This document shows positions 34,501 to 46,300 of a stretch of DNA of 64,000 nucleotides, in pieces. Positions within the stretch are counted from its first letter, which is position 1. Each line of letters starts with the position of its first letter. Below the pieces are notes generated by a model that made no database searches, was not told the DNA's origin, and worked only from the letters and a program-made list of their open reading frames with translations. Source of the stretch: Hormiphora californensis (lineage: Eukaryota > Ctenophora > Tentaculata > Cydippida > Pleurobrachiidae); NCBI GenBank assembly GCA_020137815.1, contig CM035354.1, forward strand, positions 62,001-126,000, read 5' to 3'. The position numbers and the translations under genes were made by a program.

Positions 34501-37500
34501 TAGCAGCCTGATGATGTCGATGTTCGACGAAACCGTCGTGTGATTTATTTATTTCCTGGAATAAAATAATTGTCTCAGTTGTCCATAAACTTCTATCAAC
34601 TATTGAAGATGAGACTCATATCAAGCGTGGCAACACATGAACTTTATAACTTTAATTTCCCCCGGACGTTATTCGCCACTGCTAAGGAATATTTGGCGTT
34701 TGGTGAGAAGCTCAAGGTCACTGAGCAGCGGTTGAACTTCCTGCACCGATGTAAACAGCAGCGTTTAGTTCCAGACTTCATTTCCAACAGTTTCACCATC
34801 CGCCTTAATATATTTCCGATTAACTCGCCTCCTTCTGTGGAATTGTACATTAATAGACTACACCGTATTGCTTTGAATCAGAACATTAATCATTGTTACA
34901 GCCTTATCAGAGATTATAAACAACAGATTACCCGCCTTGGGAGTTCACTGTCAACCTGTTATCATTTCCCTGCTCTCTATGCTCTATTCGTTTGGAACAA
35001 TCAAGAGACGAAGTTGGAGTCGAAAGAGAGGTTGATACGGAAGACTGAATCCCTGCGAAAATCCAGGTGCACCAGAGACCAGGTAACGTCCGATCCTGAA
35101 GCCACTTGTTTTGTTCCCGATCCACCCAGCACCAAAGTTTCATCTATAGGTACTCCCCTATCAACAGAGGAAACTGAGCTATTGGCACTGGGTCCCAATT
35201 TCGCTCTCATGCCGAAAATAAATGAGCAGCTGAAACAGACTGTCAAGACCAACATCGCTCAAGCTGCCTATGGTATGAGATGGAGGAGTTTTATGGAAAG
35301 GCCAGCGGACCCCTTAACTAATCCGGAGAACAACACACCCCTGGAGAACCAAGATGTTGAACAGCAAAAGAGGGTCATTACACCTTTCCACCGCCGTTAC
35401 GCATCCGCCCCTCCCACGCAAGACTTACAACTGGAACATGACCTCCGCCAGCTCCAGCAAGTGATCCTGACTCGCTTGGAAACCACCAAATCCAACTCCA
35501 ACATCACACCCTCCCAACGCGACGGACTCCGATCTCTACTGAAGAGGAAAGATGATCTGCACATCTCTGTCTCGGACAAGGGGGGTGAATTCGTTGTGAT
35601 AGACAAGCAGATTCAGAAAAGTATTACAGAGCACCATATTGACTCTATGTGTGAAAAGGGTGTGTATAAGTTTTTGCCTCCAAGCCGAGGTACCCGAACT
35701 ATTGCTAAACCGACTGAATATTCCTACAGTAATTCTATTGCTTCTTCACGTAATAATTTAGAAAGTGAAGCTAATACCCTTTGGTCGACTATTTGTGAGA
35801 AAGTGAGTTTGGATAGAAAATTCTCAGATTTATTTATTTCCCGTGATTCTACTCTGCCAACCATGTATATATTATATTGATTAAAACTCACAAGATGAAT
35901 GTCGAATATTTTAACCCTGATATTGATTTGAGTGAACCGAATTTGAGTGATTTTAAGGTGCGTCCTATAGTGAGTTGTTGCGGGTCACCTACTGAGAAGT
36001 TGGCATGGGTAGTCACAACCATCCTGTCACCTTTACTCAAGCACGTGCCCTCACACCTCTCTAACATCCATAACCACCTAACTGCACTCCATGACATACC
36101 ACCTTCCCAACTTCAGGAGATGTCATTTTTCTCGGCGATGTGTTTCACTTTACACCACATCACCACAGGCGAGCGTGAAGTCATTAGTTAATTCTCTCTC
36201 GAACACTGGGAGGAGTTAGATACTTGGGGGATCTCTGCTACTGATATACACCTGATGTTGAATGTGGTACTTGAGAATTCGTATTTCGTGTACGACAACA
36301 AGCTGTATAAAACTTGTCGGTCTGTTCATGGGATCGAAACCCTCGCCCCTAGCGCAATCATTCGTGTGTATATGTTTGAGAGAGCTAGTATATACACTAC
36401 CTCCGTCTCACATTCTACGAGATATGTAGACGATACTGCTTCGTTTGCAAATCTGAGGTGGAAGCGAGAGAATTGGTGGCAGGTATTGCTAAGGAGGACC
36501 CCGATCAGCTCCTACAGTGGGAAGTAGTATAACCCGGAGAAGGGAGATTGGGTACCGTTTTTGGATGCAGAGTTGCGGTATCTGATGAGGGATTGTAGAA
36601 CACCATATTATCGTAAACCTCGAAGAAACCCATAACCCTACATTCAAAGAGTCATCACCCTGAAGGTGTGAAGATTAATACTATCAGAACTTCTACCGAA
36701 CAGCTGCTACCTGCTCATCGAATGCTACCCACGAGGAGCACTCGATGGTTATGGTTGATAAGCTGTTGATGAATAACGGGTACCAGATCCTAGACAAATT
36801 TCCGAGCGCCGCCTTATGTCGATTCCACATCTCGTGAGCACTCCACGATACTTAAACTTCCCTATATTAGTGAATCATTTTCTGAGTTTGTAATTTCATT
36901 CATACGGTCACACACTCTTCCCATCCGAGTTGTGTTTACACCAGGTACCAAGTTGAGAAACCTGTTTTGCAAATCGAGACCGCACGACAGAACACACTGT
37001 CATATTACTAACTGTCTTGTATGCCCCCTCATGACCCATCCCACTTTGGATTGTACTGTCAAGGGAGTGGTATACAAGATAGTGTGTAAATTATGTAATG
37101 AAATATATGTGGGTGAGACGGCTAGACCGTGCCGTGAGCGTTTCAAGGAGCACAGATTGGCAGCGAAATCGCCCAATATCTACCCTAACGAAGCACTTGC
37201 AGCACACTACCAATCACAACACAATGGAGAACCCCCTGATTTAGAGTTTGACATATTGGCAACTGGCTTGGACCAGCCAGTCAGACGAAAAGTCACGGAG
37301 GCGATCCTAATCAAATCTCTTAAACCTAGCATTAACAAACGAGAAGAGGGAGAAAAGATCGAACAATTTATTATCTGATACAGTATCTGATTTTCTGATT
37401 CCTAGTTTGCGTGTGATGTATATATTGTATAGTTCCTATTTCGTGTATTTTAGATATTAGACATTAATTAATGTGACCTTATTTTTAGCAGCCTGATGAT

Positions 37501-40500
37501 GTCGATGTTCGACGAAACCGTCGTGTGATTTATTTATTTCCTGGAATAAAATAATTGTCTCAGTTGTCCATAAACTTCTATCAACTATTGAAGATGAGAC
37601 TCATATCAAGCGTGGCAACACATGAACTTTATTACTTTAATACTTTAGTAGCGGGTATCAATTAGTGGAGATATAATAGTAGCCAGTGGATGAACTAGCG
37701 TAGTGTAACACAATCTCAATATCCTGAGGAATTCAACACGTACCTGTTGTGAGGTTAAGATTGATGTACATAAACTTCACCAGACTGTTAATAGTAGTAG
37801 AACGTGTTACATCAGCCACCTCAAATCTGTCATCAATTTTACGAGATATCTCATCATTCACCTGGCCCAAGATATGAAATTAATATGAAGTGAGCTATGA
37901 AGTGAGATATGAAGTGAGCTATGAAGTGGAGAGAGAGAGAGAGTGGATGATGACAATATTTGCATTGCTCGACCCTGTTTCACGGCAAAAAAGATAATAT
38001 ATGAAGAGGAGAAAGTATTCAAGATGTTTTCAAGACAGGGAAGAGAAAGGGAGAAAGGAATGAAAACAATCCCTACATGGTTCTGCAGGATGTTTAGTTT
38101 TTTGACCCACTGTCTCATTTCAGTGCTCTTGTGAAGTCCTTCCAGCTTAGATAACTCTTTCCCTATTACCTCTATCTTTAGTGTGAGCTGGAGGGGGAGT
38201 TAAATCATCAATAATTATCCAGGATAGGGCTGTTTAGTGCGGAACAGCGATACCTGATCCCAGGTACATAATATATCAAACAGGATGCAAACCTCTTTCT
38301 TTTTTCTGATAATTTCCAAAGATTGTGCGATGTTGGGAAGTTCTTCCAGTGCTTTCGTGTTCGTCACTAGCTTGTCTTGAAGGGTATCTGAACAAATAAA
38401 TATTAAAAAGTTGGACTAGTTGGCTCTAGACTAGGTAGAGCTATAAATTTTAAGAATTTCATAAGAAGTTGAACTTTTAAAGTTCTTGGCACTTCTTGTT
38501 TCATAATTATCTGCAACGCACCTATTCTGTCCACTACTGTAGTAGCTTGTTGGAATGCTAAACCCTTCATTAGGATGGCTACAAAGAAGGCACTCATCGC
38601 CATAATATCACAATGTACCAGATCCTCGGAGTCAATCTTGTGCTCAGTATCCAACATTTCACCAATAAAATCTAGTGCCAAGTTAACCGTCCACCTAGCG
38701 AATGGAAAATAAAATCTAGTGCCAAGTTAACCGTCCACCTAGCGAATGGAAAATAAAATCTAGTGCCAAGTTAACCGTCCACCTAGTGAGGGGAAATAAA
38801 ATCTAGTGCCAAGTTGACTGTCCACCTATAGTGAGGGGGGAAATAAAATCTAGTGCCAAGTTAACCGTCCACCTAGTGAGGGGGGAAATAAAATCTAGTG
38901 CCAAGTTAACCGTCCACCTAGTGTGTATGGAAAATAAAATCTAGTGCCAAGTTAACCGTCCACCTAGTGAATGGAAAATAAAATCTAGTGCCAAGTTAAC
39001 CGTCCACCTAGTGAATGGAAAATAAAATCTAGTGCCAAGTTTACCGTCCACCTAGTGAATGGAAAATAAAATCTAGTGCCAAGTTTACCGTCCACCTAGT
39101 GGATAGAAAGGATGATATATTGGAGTGGTTATGTTCAGCTGGTAGCTATCATTAGTGTAAAACTCTACCTGTCATTGAGGAGGACTTCTGGCGTGAAGGA
39201 TGAGGGAAAGAAGGCATTGACAATCCTGAGGAGTATTCGTGTATCAGAGAGATCCTCCAAATCAGTTAAAGGGGGACATCTCCTACCTCCGGGAGAGCCG
39301 TCTATCTGGGCTTGTATTGACTGAACAGAGAGAGAGAGGAGTTTAGTACGTATGCAATGCAGGCTGTTCAAACTGTGACAAAACTAAATATCTCAAGGAA
39401 CGTCTCAAGGAACGTATCACAAAATAGAAGAGACTATGAAAACCCAAGATCACCAGTTGGTCAGTTAGATTTTAGTGTTGATGGACAATGACATATTGTA
39501 TCTTAAAGTAACAATTTTAGGGCTCTTTCTTTGTTTTTCCGAAGGTCGAACAGTATTGTATGACTGTCTAGAAGAAGCGTTTCCATTTTCTCTTACCTCT
39601 AAAATCATTGCCTCTGGCTTCATTTTCTTCTTTTTTTCTTTTAACTTTCTCGCTCGCTCCTGCAAAGTGTTGGACGTTGGTTAATGGAATAAAAGGTGGC
39701 CTAAAGTGCTAACTATACGGCTTACGATGTAATTGTAAATAAATAACGATTATCTTACGCTATTTTTAAGAGCCTTGTAAGATGTTTTACCATCATCGCC
39801 GTCCTTTTTATTAGGCGATGTTATCCAGGAGTAGCTCTGGTTCAGAAGCTGTGACTCATTTTCAATCATTTGACGTGTTGTGTCCCACGTCTCACGGACA
39901 TCATATTGTACCAAGTTCCATAGAAACCATGAAATCTGGAAGGTGGGCCGTGGGGGGTTAGTATAGGGGGGTACTAGCATTTGTATTGATGTGACCTGGG
40001 GGATAAAAAAGGTGTTGCTAAAAGGTTCAGGAGAATGGTGTGATCAAGAGGTTGCTCGACCATCATTTCGTGAGGGTTAGAACAAACCAATCAAGAGGAT
40101 CTAGGAAGAAGGGTCTTTGGCAGATCTTCTAAGAAGAAGGGGAAGAAGGCGAGACATAAAGAATGTGAATCTACCTCTTCTGGATCGCCTATAACTAGCC
40201 TATCTCTATCGTAAACATAGTTGTACGGCAGTATATCGTAGTCTTGAAGTTCGGCAATTATCCACTCTACTCTAGTTTTCTTCTGCTGGTCGGTTAGATC
40301 ATCGCACGATTGTACTTTCTTCATCTCCCGACCTGATAATATGAACTAGTATGAGCGACCTGATAATATGAACAGTATGAGCGACCTGATAATATGAACA
40401 GTATGAGCGACCTGATAATATGAACAGTATGAGCGACCTGATAATATGAACAGTATGAGCGACCTGATAATATGAACAGTATGAGCGACCTGATAATATG

Positions 40501-43332
40501 AACAGTATGAGCGACCTGATAATATGAACAGTATGAGCGACCTGATAATATGAACAGTATGAGCGACCTGATAATATGAACAGTATGAGCGACCTGATAA
40601 TATGAACAGTATGAGCGACCTGATAATATGAACAGTATGAGCGACCTGATAATATGAACAGTAATGAGCGACCTGATAATATGAACAGTATGAGCGACCT
40701 GATAATATGAACAGTATGAGCGACCTGATAATATGAACAGTATGAGCGACCTGATAATATGAACAGTATGAGCGACCTGATAATATGAACAGTATGAGCG
40801 ACCTGATAATATGAACAGTATGAGCGACCTGATAATATGAACAGTATGAGCGACCTGATAATATGAACAGTATGAGCGACCTGATAATATGAACAGTATG
40901 AGCGACCTGATAATATGAACAGTATGAGCGACCTGATAATATGAACAGTATGAGCGACCTGATAATATGAACAGTATGAGCGACCTGATAATATGAACAG
41001 TATGAGCGACCTGATAATATGAACAGTAATGAGCGACCTGATAATATGAACAGTATGAGCGACCTGATAATATGAACAGTATGAGCGACCTGATAATATG
41101 AACAGTATGAGCGACCTGATAATATGAACAGTATGAGCGACCTGATATATGAACAGTATGAGCGACCTGATAATATGAACAGTATGAGCGACCTGATAAT
41201 ATGAACAGTATGAGCGACCTGATAATATGAACAGTATGAGCGACCTGATAATATGAACAGTATGAGCGACCTGATAATATGACGTAGGAGCGACTGATAA
41301 TATGAACAGTATGAGCGACCTGATAATATGAACAGTATGAGCGACCTGATAATATGAACAGTATGAGCGACCTGATAATATGAACAGTAATGAGCGACCT
41401 GATAATATGAACAGTAATGAGCGAGACCTGATAATTGAACAGTATGAGCGACCTGATAATATGAACAGTATGAGCGACCTGATAATATGAACAGTATGAG
41501 CGACCTGATAATATGAACAGTATGAGCGACCTGATAATATGAACAGTATGAGCGACCTGATAATATGAACAGTATGAGCGACCTGATAATATGAACAGTA
41601 TGAGCGACCTGATAATATGAACAGTATGAGCGACCTGATAATATGAACAGTATGAGCGACCTGATAATATGAACAGTATGAGCGACCTGATAATATGAAC
41701 AGTATGAGCGACCTGATAATATGAACAGTATGAGCGACCTGATAATATGAACAGTATGAGCGACCTGATAATATGAACAGTATGAGCGACCTGATAATAT
41801 GAACAGTATGAGCGACCTGATAATATGAACAGTATGAGCGACCTGATAATATGAACAGTATGAGCGACCTGATAATATGAACAGTATGAGCGACCTGATA
41901 ATATGAACAGTATGAGCGACCTGATAATATGAACAGTATGAGCGACCTGATAATATGAACAGTATGAGCGACCTGATAATATGAACAGTATGAGCGACCT
42001 GATAATATGAACAGTATGAGCGACCTGATAATATGAACAGTATGAGCGACCTGATAATATGAACAGTATGAGCGACCTGATAATATGAACAGTATGAGCG
42101 ACCTGATAATATGAACAGTATGAGCGACCTGATAATATGAACAGTATGAGCGACCTGATAATATGAACAGTATGAGCGACCTGATAATATGAACAGTATG
42201 AGCGACCTGATAATATGAACAGTATGAGCGACCTGATAATATGAACAGTATGAGCGACCTGATAATATGAACAGTATGAGCGACCTGATAATATGAACAG
42301 TATGAGCGACCTGATAATATGAACAGTATGAGCGACCTGATAATATGAACAGTATGAGCGACCTGATAATATGAACAGTATGAGCGACCTGATAATATGA
42401 ACAGTATGAGCGACCTGATAATATGAACAGTATGAGCGACCTGATAATATGAACAGTATGAGCGACCTGATAATATGAACAGTATGAGCGACCTGATAAT
42501 ATGAACAGTATGAGCGACCTGATAATATGAACAGTATGAGCGACCTGATAATATGAACAGTATGAGCGACCTGATAATATGAACAGTATGAGCGACCTGA
42601 TAATATGAACAGTATGAGCGACCTGATAATATGAACAGTATGAGCCGACCTGATAATATGAACAGTATGAGCGACCTGATAATATGAACAGTATGAGCGA
42701 CCTGATAATATGAACAGTATGAGCGACCTGATAATATGAACAGTATGAGCGACCTGATAATATGAACAGTATGAGCGACCTGATAATATGAACAGTATGA
42801 GCGACCTGATAATATGAACAGTATGAAGCGACCTGATAATATGAACAGTATGAGCGACCTGATAATATGGAACAGTATGAGCGACCTGATAATATGAACA
42901 GATGAGCGACCTGATAATATGAACAGTATGAGCGACCTGATAATATGAACAGTATGAGCGGAACCTGATAAATGAAAGTATGAGCGACCGATAATGGAAC
43001 AGTATGAGCGACCTGATAATATGAACAGTATGAGCGACCTGATCGTAGATTCAAAGATTCAAATTAGAAAGTATGAGGGGTATAAATATTCAAAGATTCA
43101 AAGACTCAAAGATTCAAATTAGAAAGTATGAGCGGTATAAAACCAAGTGTATTGTTTTTGTAAAATACTAAAATACAAACGGGGTAGACATACCGAGAAA
43201 TGATTCAGTAAGGTATTTTAAGGTAAACCCCTTAAACAGATCTTTGTAAATATTCTTTGTGCTGAATCCATATGATGCTAGGCGAATATTGAGCCAGAAA
43301 TCAAAACATCGTATCCGTGTGGCTTGCTGCAT
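27279..43332 (-). CDS. Tandem CH-domain and ankyrin-repeat protein
   Basis: 22 exons, all in phase, total 3,234 nt or about 1,077 residues: 43194-43332, 40175-40332, 39759-39935, 39597-39659, 39169-39320, 38432-38694, 38254-38387, 38077-38187, 37744-37861, 32591-32757, 32303-32398, 32063-32201, 31760-31881, 31472-31588, 31126-31340, 30537-30711, 30352-30445, 28800-28923, 28219-28393, 27858-28076, 27633-27740, 27279-27446. The N-terminus (about 1-125) resembles a CH domain (FWLNIRLASYGFS, WFLWNLVQYDV). A second CH-like domain (about 185-290) reads LTDLEDLSDTRILLRIVNAF and VNLALDFIGEML. Charged helical segments follow. From about residue 530 there are ankyrin repeats (NTSLHFAVKGANFKIALFLL, LGRTALHYAHDL, DGETPLFAAVRCNNF). 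Likely a cytoskeletal scaffold (inference); no named orthologue recognised. The donor of exon 6 is uncertain (38432 or 38417). Confidence 0.85.
27405..27572. repeat. Two-copy duplication of the last-exon acceptor (ankyrin gene)
   Basis: A 51-bp unit at 27405-27455 is repeated at 27522-27572. Each copy contains intron end CTCACCAG and the first 42 exon bases (DYEEWIGCGMLSAT) on the minus strand. A G-rich spacer separates them. Confidence 0.9.
28489..28551. repeat. (CT)n microsatellite
   Basis: Pure CT run in the intron between the 28219-28393 and 28800-28923 exons. Confidence 0.97.
28924..29583. repeat. Acceptor-seeded tandem array, six extra copies
   Basis: Directly upstream of exon 28800-28923, the intron end plus the first ~38 exon bases (GTAGAGCTGATTACATCAAG...) recur at about 28998-29037, 29114-29154, 29234-29274, 29329-29370, 29438-29477 and 29545-29583. 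Spacers are G-rich (GGGTGGGGTGGG). Every copy keeps an intact CTTGTTTGCAG|GTAGAGC-type or TTTGCAG|GTAGAGC-type acceptor except the most distal. Confidence 0.92.
29674..30351. repeat. Donor-seeded tandem array, six extra copies
   Basis: Downstream (in the sense of transcription) of exon 30352-30445, the last ~42 exon bases plus donor GTAATAATATTGG recur six times, at about 30241-30290, 30121-30170, 30005-30053, 29881-29930, 29777-29825 and 29674-29720. They are separated by GGTGGGGTGGG spacers. The coding-strand readout of each is NVKGLLPVHCCALQG. The most distal copy has lost the donor context. Confidence 0.92.
31004..31047. mobile_element. Remnant of the CAGTCGGACCCC MITE
   Basis: TACAGTCGGACCCCAAATTT followed by TTTGACTGTCGG resembles the ends of the intact element at 53319-53490, with most of the interior lost. 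Confidence 0.5.
32855..32884 (-). ncRNA. Hammerhead-ribozyme-like core (inverted copy)
   Basis: On the minus strand: CTGATGA, a perfect 5-bp stem II (GTCGA/TCGAC with TGT loop), GAAA, then CCGTC. Same core as in the two plus-strand copies. Such ribozymes are known in Penelope-like elements. Confidence 0.7.
32999..34118 (-). pseudogene. Penelope RT/GIY-YIG protein, 5'-truncated inverted copy
   Basis: An open frame starting abruptly within the reverse transcriptase. It has FMGSKPSPLAAI, the catalytic box YVDDT (about 33948-33962), a linker, a zinc-finger-like CHITNCLVC segment and a GIY-YIG endonuclease (VVYKIVCKLCNEIYVGET, then CRERFKEH). Stop near 32999. The N-terminal half is missing, so it cannot be autonomous, but the remaining frame is intact. 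Confidence 0.9.
34119..34609 (+). repeat. Penelope pseudo-LTR (3' end of an upstream partial copy)
   Basis: Begins within the GIY-YIG sequence (YVGETARPCRERF), reads to the stop after EQFII at about 34393, then a 3' UTR with the hammerhead-like core, and runs into the start of the next copy. Near-identical to 37104-37595. Confidence 0.9.
34508..34537 (+). ncRNA. Hammerhead-ribozyme-like core (pLTR copy)
   Basis: CTGATGA at 34508-34514, hairpin GTCGATGTTCGAC, GAAA at 34529-34532, and the putative cleavage triplet GTC in CCGTC (34533-34537). The stem III half ACCGT is nearly self-complementary, which suggests pairing between two tandem copies. Stem I is weak by eye. Confidence 0.7.
34610..37378 (+). 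pseudogene. Penelope RT/GIY-YIG open reading frame, longer copy, frame broken
   Basis: The N-terminal part is open to about 35878 and includes HISVSDKGGEFVVIDK. RT palm sequence follows in another frame (FKVRPIVSCCGSPT, about 35955-36000), then YVDDT at about 36424-36438, then GIY-YIG in the open stretch 36932-37378. Several frameshifts and stops (near 35876, 36190, 36530-36930) mean no intact protein is encoded. The element family is recent, because its copies differ little. Confidence 0.88.
37493..37522 (+). ncRNA. Hammerhead-ribozyme-like core (3' copy)
   Basis: Identical core 2,985 bp downstream of the pLTR copy, so one transcript through the composite would carry two ribozyme cores flanking one unit-length element. 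Confidence 0.7.
38695..39106. repeat. Acceptor-seeded tandem array, nine extra copies
   Basis: The unit is about 43-52 bp: on the minus strand, intron end CACTAG|GTGGACGGTTAACTTG plus GCACTAGATTTTATTTTCC. It thus carries the acceptor and the first ~30 bases of exon 38432-38694 (WTVNLALDFI). Copies lie immediately upstream of that exon. Confidence 0.93.
40333..43046. repeat. 2.7-kb, 26-bp tandem array seeded on a splice acceptor
   Basis: About 104 copies of CCTGATAATATGAACAGTAT + GAGCGA. On the minus strand each unit reads TTCATATTATCAG|GTCGC, i.e. the acceptor and the first bases of exon 40175-40332 (GTCGGGAG). The only coding consequence is a spurious 26-residue-period open frame. A few units have single-base indels, mostly between 41270 and 41450 and at the distal end after 42800. 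Confidence 0.95.
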
Positions 43333-46300
43333 CGCTGATTAAACTCCAGTTGTCATTAAAATCTAAACAGGTTTCATTTTTGAGTTTTCAGCCAATCAGA
43401 ACACACGATTTGAGCCGCACACGCGTAAGAGCTTCCACTACACAGTTTTTGAGCTAGAGCCATGCAAATTTATTCACTGGTACTTTGGACCACGGCGGAT
43501 GTAAGTACGGGCTCAGATTTTTGACCCGATCCTTATCAGCAGTGACGTCATTGCGCAAAACATTCAGTATTGCTAATCAGGCCAAGGGGCAGAGGAATCT
43601 CTCGCTAATTAGCAGCCGTGATACTTGATTCTCTAACACTAGACCGATTCGCAATACTGAACACTCAATTTCAATGATTCGTTGAGGATCACATGACCTG
43701 ACTAACTTTAAGAAACATGACACTGTGTCTCTTGTGGTTGTATAATTCAACTAATCTTGTTCACATTGGAAAGCTATTCGATAGCCAAATATAATTGCTT
43801 GAATTTTGGGCCGACAATGACAATGTTCATTCCGATAAAAAACATCTCTGTACCAAATTTCAGTGCTCCGCAATATTTGTAACTATGGTAGACTTAGAGG
43901 GCATTTTTATTGCATCAGTAAAAATACGGCATTTTTCACCGTGGCCACCCCAAATCTTATCCAATCGATATGAAACTTGGTCAGTATGTGCATCTTGATG
44001 TCCTTTGGCCAGAGGTTCCCACGAAACGGATTGACAAGATGAGAGCTGACTGGAGTTTGTTAAAATTTCACGAAGTTTTTCGTCGATTTCGGATTTTGGG
44101 AAAAATTCAAAAAACGCGAACGAGGCCTTGGCAAACGTTGCTGGCCCCCGCGGGATAAGGCAGCGCTTTTCAAAACGTTGGCATACGTTGCAGGCCCCTT
44201 ATAATATAATATAAGGGGCCTGGAGGGAATACCGCGCTGGGGGGGAATACATAATCAATCATATCTCCGGTTCCAGATAAGGTACAGAAATCGTTTTGGT
44301 AGCGTTGGAAAGAGGAAGATAACAGCTTTCAAATGCAACCGGTTTCAGGTCTCTATCTTATCAGGAACAGGAGATATGAACCAAACTCCGCAAAATCGAG
44401 TGCGGTAAAATAAAAAATTCGAGATTTTAATTCAAATTTGAAACAAAAGTGTCCCTGCAGGGATCTGTGACGTCACTTTTTGAAAACAACCAATCTTTGA
44501 ACGGCTATTGCTCAGCCTCCTCAAGTCCAATTAACTTCTCTCAAAAACAGCAAGGTAGATAATTGTCAGATCTAACAACTGGTGAAAGAATCAAGTCAAA
44601 CGGACTTCAGGGGCCAAAGTTATAAGCACCGCCGTTTTTTCGCTCGCAAAGTTATTTTCGACTCTGGCCAGATCTGGCCAAACGCGCGCGCGGCATTCCC
44701 TCCAGTCCCCTCGTTGCGGGGGTGCGCGCATGAGGGGGCTGCAGCGCATTCCAATTCAAAACGAGGCCTCGCGAGGAAAATTTTCGTTGAAATTTAAAAT
44801 TTAACACTGCGCGCGCAAACTGAAATTAGCGCGCCACATTTTGCGGTGAATTTAATTTTAAACCGCCGCGCACTAGTTGTTATTGACACGTCTGTCACTG
44901 CACCAGTCATTTCCACGTGATATAGACCTCAGACTCAACTCAGAGAGTTTAGGCACAAATAAAACACTCCTATTCATTAGGACAGTATTTATTAAAGCAA
45001 TGACACAGTTCGTATGATGAACAATTCAACAATTTTCACAGTTTTGGTCATTCACTCGATCAACTAGTCAGAGCATCCATTTTTTAAGCATTTTTTGGAA
45101 ACGTATGTCCTGACTAAACAGTGGGTTCTATTGGTCCTGGTGCTACTGTTCAGCTCTATTACAGCTCGATTATGTATTACACTCCACATTTAACATGTTT
45201 AAACGGCCGTGGTGATCATCTCTCTCTCTCTCTCTCTCTCTCCCCGTTGTTTTACATTTCACAACAGTCGATCAGTACAGCGTAATAATTTCTTTTGCAG
45301 TAGTTTCCCCCGTTAATAACCACCACGACCACCATGTCCATCTCAATATCATTGCCTGCAAAAGAATTTTACTAAAACTAGATAATATAAATAAGATAGA
45401 TAAATTGGGGGGGGGGGTGCGGGAGTTTTGTGTAAGTACACTGAGGATTAATTTGATACATTTACAAGTACGGACAGGAGACGGATCCCGATTTACTGGG
45501 AGGATAAACTTTCCCCGATAAAGGAAATTAACAATTTAACAGTATTTGACCTCGATTTACCGGACAAAACCATCTCCCCAAGCAAGTAAATTGGGGCCCT
45601 GTCAATCGTCCTATACATACTACAGCCTGTAGGACTATTGAAACTGCAGTTATCTGACAGACAGGGAAAAAAGAAATGAAGGTGGCACCATATGGCCATG
45701 CCGGCATACCAATAATGAGATGTAGACGTTTTAACTTCAAGTTGAACTGTGTTTACACTATCCTATCGACAACTATACTTCACCTTAAATTTTCGGTTTA
45801 AATGTGTAGAAACTGAAACTGCTCTTTTTCTCAGCAATGTATTCCTGACCCCCGGATTAGTATTCACTACTCCGGAGCTACAACTCTACCAATGACTTTC
45901 CTAATCCTTATCCATGACATCTCGTGTTGTCTAGCGGTTTCTATCTCTTTAGTGACACAGAGGGAACTATATTACTATTTTTGCGTGACATTTACACAGT
46001 AGTTTGTTTACTGATGGTGGTTGAGAGAGATATTACAAATTTGCCACTACTACTAGGAAACAGCGTGCCATAATTTGACAATATCTGCGAGATATATTGG
46101 CGATATTTGTTGAGTAATAATACAATTTCCAAATATCTCTCCTCCGACCGGATATGGCCACACAATGAAATTGCCAGATCAACTACGAAACTGCCACTAC
46201 CATGGCTACAAGCTATTTGGCGCCGCACCGATAAGATTCTGATATCGAATCAGACAGTAGACAGATCGTTCTTTCTTTTAGCAGAGCTTTATAATGCAAA

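Larger units (their letters stand above)
32782..37662. mobile_element. Composite Penelope-like retroelement insertion
   Basis: 4.9 kb inside the ankyrin-gene intron between exons 32591-32757 and 37744-37861. It is flanked by the 12-bp direct repeat TAGTGGAGATAT (32770-32781 and 37663-37674). Order: a 5'-truncated inverted copy (32782-34118, minus), a partial head piece acting as a pseudo-LTR (34119 to about 34609, plus), a longer copy (about 34610-37595, plus) and a 65-bp tail that repeats the element's start (37596-37662). The pLTR and the 3' part are near-identical, offset 2,985 bp. Inverted truncated copy, pLTR and short tail are the known hallmarks of Penelope integration. Confidence 0.93.

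Noticed and set aside
32782-37662. LTR retrotransposon or retrovirus
   Set aside because: No gag, protease or integrase; RT is linked to a GIY-YIG nuclease, with inverted copy and pLTR, which identifies a Penelope-like element.
40346-43054. A 902-residue open frame on the minus strand
   Set aside because: It is the 26-bp tandem array read through; the unit has no stop in any minus-strand frame. No conserved protein.
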